This document shows, piece by piece, positions 1 to 9,516 of a stretch of 64,000 bases of DNA. Origin of the DNA: Coenobita brevimanus. Lineage: Eukaryota > Arthropoda > Malacostraca > Decapoda > Coenobitidae. Positions within the stretch are counted from its first letter, which is position 1. Each line of letters begins with the position of its first letter. Location of the stretch: positions 33,944,701-34,008,700 of the forward strand of contig CM064715.1 in the NCBI GenBank assembly GCA_032717465.1. Direction: 5' to 3'. The position numbers were made by a program, and so were the translations under genes. The notes beneath the pieces are model-generated. The model had not been told where the DNA came from and made no database searches. It was given only the letters and a program-made list of their open reading frames with translations.

Positions 1-3
1 GTT

Positions 4-762
4 TTGATTTGTGATGGGCCAGAAGAGATGCAGAGAGTGTTGGACTGTTTGGTGAGTGAAGGTCGCAAGGTGGGTTTGGTTATTAATTGTGGAAAAACTG
101 AAATAATCAATATGAATATGGAAAATGCGCAGGAATGTGTAATTGGAGGTATGGTTGTAAAGCAAGTTGATAGGTTTAAATATTTAGGTACTTATTTAGC
201 CAAGGATGGTTCTTTGAACTTTGAATTCGAGGAAAGGTTAAAGAAGGCTAATCAGGCAATGGGAATGCTTAAAAATATTTGGAATAATAACAATTTCTCT
301 GTGCATACAAAAATCAAACTTTATAAGGTAATGGTTAGGAGTATCTTAATTTATGGACACGAGTCTTGGTACAGCACAGTGACTATGGAAAATAAATTCT
401 TGGTGTTTGAAAATAAAGCACTTAGAAGAATATTAGGAGTTAAGTGGTGGGAAAGGATACCAAATAGTAGAATTAGAGAAATAACGGGAGTGCAGCCGAT
501 CGATGAATATGTTAGATTCTCACGATGGAAGTGGCTAGGACATGTGTATAGGAGACAGGGAATAGTACGAGGTACACCAGGGTGGGTGGCACCTGGTAGG
601 AGAGGTAGAGGAAGGCCAAAAGAGACGTGGGTGAGGACAATGAGACGGGAAGCTGGAGATGAGTGTTGGGGAGATCTTGAAGAGTTAGCACAAGATAGGA
701 TGTGGTGGTGTGAGTTCATCGAGGCCCTATGCATCCCCGAGGGTGCCACAGGAAATGATTGA
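4..762 (+). CDS. Non-LTR retrotransposon reverse transcriptase, C-terminal part (open at window edge)
   Basis: The frame stays open from the window edge to a TGA at 760-762, giving about 250 residues. It begins just after the place where the RT catalytic FADD would lie, so the catalytic core is outside the window. Visible blocks are the thumb-like region (KTEIINMN, then FKYLGTYLAKDGSL), the link ILIYGHESWYST, RRILGVKWW, and the C-terminal RWKWLGHVYRR and GRRGRGRPKETW blocks. These are typical of the RT tail of APE-type non-LTR elements (RTE/CR1-like). The same family recurs at 13286-14131. The 3' end runs directly into a (TTGA)n tail. No inactivating change is seen in this part. Confidence 0.85.
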   Translation: MICDGPEEMQRVLDCLVSEGRKVGLVINCGKTEIINMNMENAQECVIGGMVVKQVDRFKYLGTYLAKDGSLNFEFEERLKKANQAMGMLKNIWNNNNFSVHTKIKLYKVMVRSILIYGHESWYSTVTMENKFLVFENKALRRILGVKWWERIPNSRIREITGVQPIDEYVRFSRWKWLGHVYRRQGIVRGTPGWVAPGRRGRGRPKETWVRTMRREAGDECWGDLEELAQDRMWWCEFIEALCIPEGATGND

Positions 763-775
763 TTGATTGATTGAT
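757..775 (+). repeat. (TTGA)n 3' tail of the non-LTR element
   Basis: Four or more TTGA units overlap the stop codon and end in TTGATAATACC, which is also the first sequence of the adjoining LTR. The sister copy at 13286-13304 has the same tail, reading ATCA on the plus strand. Short tandem tails instead of poly(A) are usual for RTE- and CR1-like elements. Confidence 0.8.
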
Positions 776-893
776 AATACCCTGAATAATCACAGTAAAT
801 TCTCTGAACAAACTAGCCTAACGAAACAAATAAAATCAAACAAAAAGATAACTGCACTCAGTTGCCACAAATGATCATAATATTAATAATACA

Positions 894-932
<39 letters not shown>

Positions 933-1260
933 GTGAACAGGATGTTGATACAAAGTGAAAAGATGTACAGAAAATATATACAACACACAAAACTGCCTCT
1001 CCTCCCTCTCTCTCCAGTCAAGCACACCCTCTCTCGACTCCAACCCCTAATAACTGTCTCTTCATCCAAAATTCTCTCCTTATATAACTTCGCGTTGCAT
1101 GCACCTGTGAACAGGCATCCAGAGCAGATGGGAATTATACACAATGGAGTCAAGCAACCCCATTCCTCCCCCCACCTTATACTCTGAGTATTATAAAAAC
1201 TGCTGGTGGATTCCAATCTCTATGTTGCACCAGCCGAAGTCCCACCAAAGACACTATTAA
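772..1260 (-). repeat. 3' LTR of the outer element
   Basis: This stretch aligns by eye with 13148-14468 once a LINE insertion there is removed. On the minus strand it would begin TGTCTTTGG and end GGTATTATCA, satisfying TG...CA. A few bases beyond the likely end (ctattaa) are also shared, so the exact boundary is uncertain. It contains a TATATAAGG-like element on the minus strand around 1080-1090, a possible promoter. Confidence 0.7.
893..929. repeat. (AAT)n microsatellite inside the 3' LTR
   Basis: An uninterrupted run of about eleven AAT units. In the other LTR copy the same microsatellite (13271-13288 and 14132-14143) is split by an inserted non-LTR element, so this copy is the empty site. 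Confidence 0.9.
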
Positions 1261-1923
1261 CCCGAGGCGTCCCGTCGACGTATGGGTACGTTGCAACATT
1301 TTGCATTTGCCAGTCCTGATGACGTACTGGTACGTCGCGCAATTGCAAGATTCATAATTTGCACAATATTCAATTTTCTTGTGATTTTTCGTATATATAC
1401 ACGGGACACCTTCCTCTATTCCTCTACAAGATGCCAAGCAGGGACAATGCCTTACACCGCATAACCTCCCCCCCCCTGCATGCCATTGTCTCAGCAATTC
1501 ACCTGTTATCAGTGACCTGGCCAATAAAGACATTCAGGGCCAGGGTGATTCCCCAATCGATGACAATGTGGAGGACAAAGTTTACATAGCATTAGAGGAA
1601 GAAACACTCAGAAATGATCAGGTAATGTGGCAAAAGAAGGTCAGGTATGGTGATGAGTTAGTGAGTGAAACAATGCTTATAATGCCTATATTACTGTTTG
1701 AAAACCAATATACGCTCGTACTACATATAAATTCGAACCAAGTAAATAAATAAATACCGTTTATGAGTGGTGTGAAATAGTTACCCTCCCATAGAACTCG
1801 TTTTCTTTGGTGCCAGCCTGTTAGAAAACCCAGTCAGGTAAGGAGGTACTGCTACCTGGATCGAGTATTTTAAACCTCAGGTGAGCGATTTCTCTATGAA
1901 ATTTCGTTATTTCTCACCAAAAG
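1257..1923 (+). mobile_element. Truncated non-autonomous piggyBac-like element
   Basis: TTAA at 1257-1260 is followed by CCCGAGGCGTCCCGTCG, the TTAA-CCC arrangement of piggyBac ends. From about 1340 to 1923 the sequence matches 61180-61797, part of a 767 bp element with a clear TTAA duplication. This copy stops at AAAAGCGGA, about 80 bp before the right end of the other copy, and abuts gypsy RT. It contains a short frame at 1568-1753 starting MEDKVYIALEEE, preceded by an acidic stretch that resembles a piggyBac transposase N terminus. That resemblance is weak, and no catalytic domain is present. Confidence 0.65.
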
Positions 1924-2784
1924 CGGAGGCGGTAGTAATCAATACTGCCGAGGAATCTCCAAAGCTCACGCCTGTTTTGTGGTGCCTGAAAATTCTTTAT
2001 TGCTTCCACCTTAGAGTCAGGGGGGGTGTTCACAACCATGACCAACCATGTATCTGAGGTACTGAACTTGTGCACAAACTCGAACTTCTTTAAATTCACT
2101 ACAAGGCGAGCCTCAGAAAGCCTGGACAGCAAATCACCTAGTTCTCTTTAGTGGCTTTTCCAATCATGGGTATATACTACAACATCATCCAAGTATGCCA
2201 CACAATGCTTCATATGACTGACAACCATGTTCATTAATCGCTGGAACGTTACCGGGCATTTTTCATACCATATGGCATCACATTACACTGATATGTTTGT
2301 CTGTCTGCCACAAAAAATGAGACTTCCTTAGCCCGTTCGGTCAGTGGCACCTGCCAGAAGCCATTCTGGAGATCTAACTTGGTGATATACCTAGATGAGC
2401 CGATGCGATCGATGCAGTCCTCAAGTCGGGGCAATGGGTACATATCAGTCTTGGTTAGCGCGTTCACCTGTCTGTAGTCTATACAAAATCTTGTGGTGCC
2501 ATCTGGTTTAGGCTGCAAAGTCACAGGGAACTCCAGGGACTAACACAGGTGGATATAAGCCCATGGTCCAACATATAATTGAGCTCCTGACGCAGCACAC
2601 CAACAAGCTAAGGACTGACTCGAGAAGCGGGTACAGCACCACCCACATCCACGTTGTGCTGAATCCAGTTGTTCTTCCCAGGGGTACTGCTGAATATTTC
2701 CTTGTAAGTTGACAAAAGGTCAACCAACTGAGATGCTTGGTCCCGAGGTAGATGTGCTAACTTGGAGCTGAAAGTGGACTCTGC
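1924..2784 (-). pseudogene. Reverse transcriptase of the outer Gypsy-type element, truncated
   Basis: Reading leftwards, the frame directly after the integrase gives a pre-RT linker (LLSTYKEIFSSTPGKNNW), GLIS.CVSPWSS, then TLQPKPDGTTRFCIDYRQVNAL, LDLQNGFWQVPL and VMPYGMKNA. These are Gypsy-family RT fingers and palm. The catalytic YxDD block sits near 2160-2190 in a damaged frame (YTHDW follows). The last recognisable piece is RELWRFLGSIDYYR at about 1925-1960, the RT/RNase H connection. RNase H is missing because the sequence changes at 1923 into a piggyBac-like fragment. Several stops and frameshifts make it non-functional. Normal Gypsy order would place integrase after this domain, but here it lies before it. 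Confidence 0.85.
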
Positions 2785-4130
2785 TTAATCATTCTTCACC
2801 AAGCTGCAATCAGGAAACTTGCAGTCCACCTCAAACAAGCTGCTATCAGCACCCACCTTAGCAGCAGCAGCAGCAGTAGGAGAGACAAGGTATACAGGAA
2901 CTGGAGAATCTGTTGTACGATGGTATGGCTTTAGCATGTTCACATGGCATAATTGGTGCTTCTTCCTTCTGTCAGGGGTCTCCACCAGGTAGTCAGTGTC
3001 TCCAGTACACCGCACTACAGGGTAAGGACCACTAAACTTAGCGGCCAGCGGCTGACCTTGCAGTGGCAGCAACACCAAAACCTCGTCACTGACCTTAAAC
3101 TCTCTGAGCCTGGCCTTTTGATCGTACCACACCTTCATGTTATCTTGAGCTTGCTTAAGATTTTCCCGGGCCAGCTCCAGGGTCTCACTCATACGGGTCT
3201 TGAAGTCCTGGACATAACGGAGTAAGCTCTTGCTCTCAGCGAGGTTACTGTTCCAAGTCTCCTTAACCAAGCTCAGGGGACCCTGAACTCGATGGGCAAA
3301 CACGGGCTCGCTAGGAGAGAAACCCAAACTTTCCTGGGGAACTTCCCTCATAGCGAACAGGAGGAACGGCACACCACGGTCCCGGTCCTTAGAGTGCTCC
3401 AGACAGTATTTGCGGAGCATATTCTTGAGAGTCTGGTGGTAACGCTCCAAGGCACCTTGCATCTCTGTATGGTATGCACTGCTCTTGATATGCGTGATGC
3501 CAAGTTGAGCTAATGACTGCTGGAATATGTTGGAAAGGAAATTAGACTTTCTGTCTGACTGAACCTCACGGGGGAAACCAAACTTTGTAAAGAAATCTAA
3601 CAAAACTCAAACCACTGACTTCGCCTTAACTGATCGTAAAGGTATTGCCTCAGGGTACCTCGTGGAGGGGTCAATGATAGTGAGCAAATATGAGTTACCA
3701 CTAGAAGTTGGGGACAAGGGTCCGACTACATCAATAATTAACCTGGAAAAAGGGGGTCAATGGCAGGAAGGGGAACAAGAGTGGTCTTAGGGACAGACTG
3801 ATTCGGCCTACCCACTACTTGACAGGTATGACAATGTTTGACAAACTTAGCCACATCCGCTGCCATGCGGGGCCAGTTGAATTCCGCACAGCCTCTCCAT
3901 GGTCTTCCTTACACCCATATGACCTGCAAATGGAGTAGAATGGGCCAGTTGAATTAACTCCTGCTTGCACACATTAGGTACTATGATCTGATGGTAGTCC
4001 CACATCCCATCATCTACATTCACATATGGAGGTCTCCGCCATCTCCACAAAATCTCATCTTTCACATAAAAACATCCACCTTTCTCCTTCTCAAAATCAT
4101 CCACTGCACACAACTTCAACCTCTGAATCT
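2785..4130 (-). pseudogene. Retroviral-type integrase of the outer element
   Basis: The N-terminal zinc-binding region is visible as LAHSTPFAGHMGVRKTMERL (about 3865-3940) followed by CHTCQ near 3830. The catalytic core contains a first Asp in a frame-damaged stretch near 3730, a second in REVQSDRKSNF, and the Glu in AYHTEMQGALERYHQTLK, consistent with DD-35-E. A C-terminal domain ends with KKHQLCHVNMLKPY. The frame is open from 3603 to 2785 (272 residues) but has stops between 3603 and 3847. It terminates in VKND-stop and is followed at once by the RT linker, so integrase precedes RT. Confidence 0.85.
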
Positions 4131-4985
4131 CCTGGTCTCCAGACTGCAACTCCTTTAACTTCTCAATGTTCACCTCCTCCAATGGAACAGGTGGAACATC
4201 TTCTAAAGAACTCATAAACGTATCTGCCAAAGACATCTCATCGTCTGATTGTTTTGTGTCGTCGGATGTAGGACCAGTTGTTGCCTCTGGTACGGTGACG
4301 CTGGGCACACTACAAGCTACCTTCTCCTGTCGACTCCTCTCTGCACGTGACATGGACCTAGTCACTGCACTAACTGGGAATACCTCTGCATCATTGGGTT
4401 CAACCTGTGAGGGAACTTTGGGTGCTGGCACATCTGACAAAACTGGAGTGGTGATCTCACCTCTCACTAAGTCACTCCCAAGTATTAAATCAACACCACA
4501 CTCAGGTAAATAATCTACAACACACAATCGTGTTGATCCATCAAACAACTGACATTTAACCTCACAAGAAACTAGCAGTACAGTCTTTGCACCTGTTACT
4601 CCCCTAATCAGAACAAACTCTCCTCCTATAACATCAAAAACTTCATTATTTCACCTTACCCACAAGGAAATTGAAGAACCAGAGTCACGAGGAATGCATA
4701 CTGGATGCTGCAAGCTATTCACCTTAACCAGAATACAGGTAGGGGGCATACGAAGAAGCAGGGGCAACACTGCTCGTCACTGCCTGTACCATACCTCCTG
4801 AAACAGTGAGCTCCGACACAACTGTGGCCTCCTTCCTCCTACCTTCCAGAACAACATCAACCCTAGTAGGGGGTAAAACATCAGATTTTCCCTGACAAAC
4901 AACAGGGAAACCATCTGAAGAGGTTACCACGGGAGCTCCACGAGAAACAAAGTTCGCTGGCTTCACAACACCTGACTTCCGCCAG
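4131..4985 (-). pseudogene. Aspartic protease region of the outer element
   Basis: A retropepsin-like active site DSGSSIS is readable near 4670, and the second conserved block DLILGSDLV lies near 4465. Between and around them are long linker sequences rich in Ser, Val and Pro. At least one stop falls soon after DSGSSIS. The region follows the gag zinc knuckle immediately and runs into the integrase N terminus. In a working element the enzyme would cut the Gag-Pol polyprotein. Confidence 0.7.
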
Positions 4986-5988
4986 CACCTATCTATGGTG
5001 TGACCTGGCTTCTTGCAGTATGAACAAATAAATGGGCGGCAGGTAGGTTTTGGGGAAATGTGAGGTGTATCAGGTTTGGGTGTGGACTAATTCGTGGAGT
5101 TGGGCTTCTGAGGTGGTTGTTTGGGGAGCTGAAAGGGGTAACACTTCTGGGGAACACTCCTAGGAACTTCCTTACCCTTATTCAAATTTTTAATCAATAA
5201 ATAATCGTCTACATAAACTGCAGCATTAGTAACTTTCTTATCAGCAAGGTACGTTCTTAAATCTGTATCAATCTTATCAAGGAAGTTCTAAAGGATAACA
5301 AGTTCCTTAAGCTTAACGTAAGATTCTGAGACTTCTTCACTTCGCATCCATTGATTAAATGCAGCAGTCATCTGCCTACTGAAATCTACAAAAGTGTCAT
5401 GAGGGTGCTTCCTACAATTCCTAATCTTCTTCCTGTAAGCTTCAGGTCTCATCTCGTATGCACGCAGAATGGTTTTCTTTAATACCTCTTAATCCTGTGA
5501 TTCTTGGTGGCTAAGACTGTTATAGGCTTTCAGCGCTTTACCTATGATTACTGTCTGAACTAGAGATGACCAGCTATCTCTGAGCCACATGTTAACTGTA
5601 GCAATCTTCTCAGATCGGTCAAAGAACTCCAAGACTAAGCTCTCATCGAATGGGGGAACTAATTTAGTAGGTTCAACTGCTCTGAATTCTGAAAAAGAAT
5701 GGGGAAATTAGTTAGAGCACTTGAGCAATTCATATGCATTTCATAGTTAAGCTTCATCTGCTCCAGTTTTAGTTTCTCTTCCTGTAGTTTAAGCTGTAAT
5801 GTCCTATTTTCCTCCTCCTCCTTCTTCTTCCTCTGAAGCTGTACTTGAAGCTGTAACATCCTATACTCATGATCGCGCTTAGCCTGCTCTACATCAAAAG
5901 ATTCTTTCTGCTGGATGACAGTGACCTCAGCTAAGCTATCACGGGATGAATGAACTAATGCAGAAACTAATTCAAGGTCTGGCAAAAG
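4986..5988 (-). pseudogene. gag, middle and C-terminal part, of the outer element
   Basis: The segment 5988-5659 encodes a strongly charged coiled-coil region (QLQRKKKEEEENRTLQLKLQ). A capsid-like segment with RAYEMRPEAYRKKIRN and TFVDFSRQM follows, resembling the SCAN-like capsid of some Gypsy and vertebrate-type gag proteins. A single zinc knuckle CSYCKKPGHTIDRC (CCHC spacing) lies at about 4986-5027. Several in-frame stops interrupt the middle. The N terminus of the same gag is 6.5 kb away at 12538-12775, because a second Gypsy element is inserted between the two parts. Confidence 0.75.
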
Positions 5989-6548
5989 TGTAACTCTCAC
6001 TTCTTGTAATAGGTGAGTCTTGAGTTTTTATTGTTATTTTGATAATTGAAGAGCAGGAGGAGTTAAAGATGAATATAGGGAGTTGATCTTGAATTATTAA
6101 CTTCAGAGAAAGTCTTAAGTTGAGCAGCGTATAATACAGAGACAATATACTTAGTAAGTCTAGTTGGACCCCTCTTCTTTTTCACTCTCTCCACTACCTG
6201 TCGATTCTATGGCTAACCTCCTTCTGAGCTTTGCTTCCTAAATTCTGGTGTAGCAGGGGTTGTGGCATGTGTGTTACACTGTTGTTGAAATGTTCTAGAA
6301 GCCTGTGTGTGCATATGTGTGTATGTGTGTATATGGTCACTAGGCATTGTTTGTGTGCCTATCTTGCTGACACACTACCTATCTCATCCCCTGACTTGCT
6401 GCTTCCGGTGTATTGTCAACATTCCTTCACTTAGGCTTGCAAGCTCATATCCCATTCCCAGGCTTGCCTGGTGCTCTGTCTATCTATCTATCTACCTATC
6501 TATCATGTTTTTTATAATGAATTGTATTTATAATGTGGAGTCCTGACA
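5989..6548 (-). repeat. 3' LTR of the second Gypsy element
   Basis: On the plus strand it begins TGTAACTCTCACTTC and ends GAGTCCTGACA. It matches 11983-12537 nearly throughout, with small differences in the (TATC)n and GT-rich stretches. The minus strand carries TTATAAATACAATTC close to its 5' end, a possible TATA element. Confidence 0.9.
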
Positions 6549-6911
6549 TTGCACGGTCACGCCGCTGGAGGTCCTCCTACAGCAATCATTATTGACATAT
6601 GCTAATTCATTAATACATAATAGTCTTCTTCTTAACTCTTAATATATAATATTGATTATAATATTGTACAGGTATAATATTCATGTAAATTGCAATGATC
6701 TAGTAATATTACATTTTAAACAAATTGTATACATAATTGAATAAATACACTAAAGTAAACTATTGAACTGTAATACAGTTTGTAAATTGGTTATTGTAGT
6801 AAAATGCATACATGCAAGAAAAAAAGATAGTTTACAGTTAAGGTTATGGTAAGAGTTATTAATATTTCATTTAAAGATAATGGTACTGGTATAGCATACT
6901 TCTATAGCATG

Positions 6912-6999
<88 letters not shown>

Positions 7000-7033
7000 T
7001 ATAAATTAATACTATATACAAAATATGTACACT
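6549..7033 (-). other. 3' untranslated region of the second Gypsy element with (TA)n
   Basis: A+T-rich sequence without a coding frame. An uninterrupted (TA)n tract of about 80 bp lies at 6914-6992. No clear polypurine tract is visible directly next to the LTR. Confidence 0.6.
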
Positions 7034-7200
7034 TCATTCAGGGGGATTAACTTGGATGTTAACTCCACCCCCACTAAATACTGACTCCAAATTTGCAATT
7101 CTTGCATGCATTCTGTGCATTGCGAACAGCACTGCTGCAAAAACAGTGCAGAAGATTATAAAGACAGTAGGTGCTGGGCTGTACACATAATATGGGTTGA
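7034..7200 (-). pseudogene. Transmembrane tail remnant, possibly env
   Basis: The last 50 or so residues before the stop at 7034 contain a hydrophobic segment (APTVFIIFCTVFAAVLFAM) and then a short charged tail (HRMHARIANLESVFSGG). In Gypsy elements of the env-bearing kind, a transmembrane anchor and short cytoplasmic tail end the last frame before the 3' UTR, and this position fits. The rest of such a protein is absent. It could also be a chance hydrophobic frame created by the deletion junction. Confidence 0.4.
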
Positions 7201-7620
7201 ATTGTGTTCGGGTTCCTAGATCATGCATCAGCTACTATGTTCATTTTACCTTGTATATAATGAATTTGTACATTGTAGTTTTTGACTGTACATTTCAATC
7301 TTGCTCTCCTCCCAGAAAGGAGTTTTTCTTTAAACATACCCACTATGGTTTATGGTCAGTGAATAAGTGCATTTCGTAACCATATACCAAATCTCGAATC
7401 TTTTGTAATGCAAAAACCACTGCAAGTGCCTCTAAGTCTGTAGTGCAATAATTTTTTTCTGCACCTTTTGTTTGTCTGCTGGCAAATGCAAATGGTTGAT
7501 TCTTTCCTCTTTTATCTTCCTGCATCAGTACAGCCCCTAATCCTTTAACTGATGCGTCTGTACAGATAATAAATGATTTTGTGAAATCTGGATATGCCAA
7601 GCAAGGTGCATTTGTTAATT
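7200..7620 (-). pseudogene. RNase H domain of the second Gypsy element
   Basis: The frame 7600-7343 reads SFIICTDASVKGLGAVLMQ (first catalytic Asp), QTKGAEKNYCTTDLEALAVVFAL (catalytic Glu region) and LFTDHKP (second Asp). After a frameshift near 7343 the expected end of the domain is readable as NYNVQIHYIQGKMNIVADA followed by a stop and SRN. The reading frame then changes and no integrase follows. Confidence 0.8.
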
Positions 7621-8390
7621 TTTAGATTGGTAAATGCTTGTTTTTGTTCTTCTTCCCATTGGATTATAGCATCTTTTTTTAGTAGTTGGAATAAAGGAAA
7701 GGCTATATGAGAGAATTGTGGTACGAATGACCTATAGTACCCAGCTAGACCTAAAAATTGTCTAACTTTGTCAGTCGTAGTGGGTTCAGGAAAATCTCTC
7801 ACTGCCTGTATTTTGTCATCAGTGGTGTGAATACCATTAGAACTTAATTTGTGGCCTAAAATATTTATTTCCTTAAAGCAAAATTTGCATTTAGAAAGCT
7901 TAATTTTTAAACCAGCATCACTAAGCTTTTGTAAGAGTAAGTCTAATTTCTTGAGATGTTCTGTAATATTTTTCGTTGCGATTATAATATCGTCAAAATA
8001 AACAAATATTCCTTGTCCTAAAATTCCGGACAATACGTAATTCATAAGACGCTGGAATGTGCCTGGGACTGTCCTCAGTCCCATCGGCATCCTTGTATAT
8101 TGGTAGTGTCCTCTATTTGTAGAAAAGGCAGTGTATTTATGTGACTCCTGTTCAACCGGTATTTGGTAATAACCATTTAGTAAATCGATTGTGGAAAATA
8201 CATTATTTTCCGGTCCAATATTCTGTAGGACGTCGCTTAGCAATGGCATGGGAAATCGGTCTGGGATTATGTGATTGTTTAGTTTACGGTAATCTACTAC
8301 TGCACGCATTTCTACATTTCGTTTGGGCACGAAGAATAATGGGGCATTCCACGGGGAGACTGAAGGTTCGATAATTCCAAGTTTTAACAT
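7545..8390 (-). CDS. Reverse transcriptase of the second Gypsy element
   Basis: About 280 residues are open. Motifs in order: LKLGIIEPSVSPWNAPLFFV, RAVVDYRKLNNHIIPD, FSTIDLLNGYYQIPV (first catalytic Asp), YTRMPMGL, then FVYFDDIIIA with the catalytic pair in YFDD form, followed by KLSKCKFCFKEINILGHKLS and RQFLGLAGYYRSFVPQF. This is a full Gypsy-type RT palm and thumb. It overlaps the upstream protease frame by 7 nt in another frame and passes to the RNase H frame by a second shift near 7600, so the polyprotein is broken at least twice. Confidence 0.9.
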   Translation of the reverse strand: MLKLGIIEPSVSPWNAPLFFVPKRNVEMRAVVDYRKLNNHIIPDRFPMPLLSDVLQNIGPENNVFSTIDLLNGYYQIPVEQESHKYTAFSTNRGHYQYTRMPMGLRTVPGTFQRLMNYVLSGILGQGIFVYFDDIIIATKNITEHLKKLDLLLQKLSDAGLKIKLSKCKFCFKEINILGHKLSSNGIHTTDDKIQAVRDFPEPTTTDKVRQFLGLAGYYRSFVPQFSHIAFPLFQLLKKDAIIQWEEEQKQAFTNLKINKCTLLGISRFHKIIYYLYRRIS

Positions 8391-9484
8391 TTCACCGACA
8401 TACTGATTTGCAAGTGTACGTTGAGTTTGTGGGATGCAGTAGGCTGGTACGAAATTGGTGGTGATTCTGGGTGCACATTAATCTTGTGATTAATCATGTT
8501 AGTACACCCTAATTGTTCTCCGGGTAATGCTACGGTGTCCCTGTGTGTTTCCAGCAGGGTTAACAAATCATTTTCTTCATCAAGTTCACCTGAGTGAATT
8601 AAATTCTCTTTTATGCTTTCTCTATCCGTAGATTTTATCTCACTTGTCACTCCAGCTATAACTATTTCCTTCACAGGGGCGGGACATTTTTCAATATTAA
8701 CTATGCAAGTCCCGTTTTTCAACTGTACTTTCCCATTCATGTGATTAATTATGAATATCTGAGTTTGCCCTTCGTCGTTCATCTGACATAATGCGTTTTC
8801 TACTGACAATCCCTTTACTTTACATAATTCTTCTAAGACAAGAACAGTACTATTCCGTAATTTGCTCTTTATTGTAACTTTCAAATAGGTATTAGGTGGT
8901 ATAACTAAATCATTGGTGAGATGGGCGGAAAAAACTGATAAATCAGTACTGTTACCTGGGTCTCTAATCATGGAGGCTGGAACTGGTGGTGTGAGTGGAT
9001 CTATACACTCATCTCTTTGTGTATGTTTATTTAAGCTTTTAATATTACCAATTCTTTTTGGTTCTCTTTTACTAATCGGTGATGGCTCTGATGGTATTTT
9101 CTCTATGAATTCATTGTCATAGTCTATTCCATTCATTTGTGGAAGTAAAGTTATTTTCTCTGTTCTCATGCATCTTAAGCCCAGTAACATATGAGCTTTA
9201 ATGGCTAAGTTTTCAACAATATAGAAAAATGCAGAGATTGGTCTTGTGGTCTCTGTGAAACTGATATTTAACCTTATCATACTTTTTACTGTGATTTTTT
9301 TTCCATCTACTGTATATAAATATAAATCAGATTCTTCTAGAAAAGTTACCTTCTTCTTATTTCTGAAAATTCTATTTATTTCTTCTTGTGTTATTAAGTT
9401 CACTGGAGAGCCTGTGTCTAAAAATAAGGAAACGTTTTGATCCTCACATACAACTGGTATCAAGATACACTCATTTCCCAACAT
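8384..9484 (-). CDS. Protease and linker of the second Gypsy element
   Basis: An open frame of 366 residues. The retropepsin active site is VSLFLDTGSPVNLI near residue 20, and MLLGLRCM about 100 residues later is the usual second conserved block. A long charged linker follows, ending with GEQLGCTNMINHKINVHPESPPI, the sequence that leads into Gypsy RT. The frame is lost just before the RT, with a 7 nt overlap. The protein would mature Gag-Pol. Confidence 0.8.
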   Translation of the reverse strand: MLGNECILIPVVCEDQNVSLFLDTGSPVNLITQEEINRIFRNKKKVTFLEESDLYLYTVDGKKITVKSMIRLNISFTETTRPISAFFYIVENLAIKAHMLLGLRCMRTEKITLLPQMNGIDYDNEFIEKIPSEPSPISKREPKRIGNIKSLNKHTQRDECIDPLTPPVPASMIRDPGNSTDLSVFSAHLTNDLVIPPNTYLKVTIKSKLRNSTVLVLEELCKVKGLSVENALCQMNDEGQTQIFIINHMNGKVQLKNGTCIVNIEKCPAPVKEIVIAGVTSEIKSTDRESIKENLIHSGELDEENDLLTLLETHRDTVALPGEQLGCTNMINHKINVHPESPPISYQPTASHKLNVHLQISMSVKC

Positions 9485-9516
9485 GCCTCTTATGTGTATT
9501 TTAGACTTGCTTTTCT

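Noticed and set aside
351..749. Minus-strand open frame of 132 residues
   Set aside because: It lies opposite the RT frame at 4-762, which has family motifs; this one has none.
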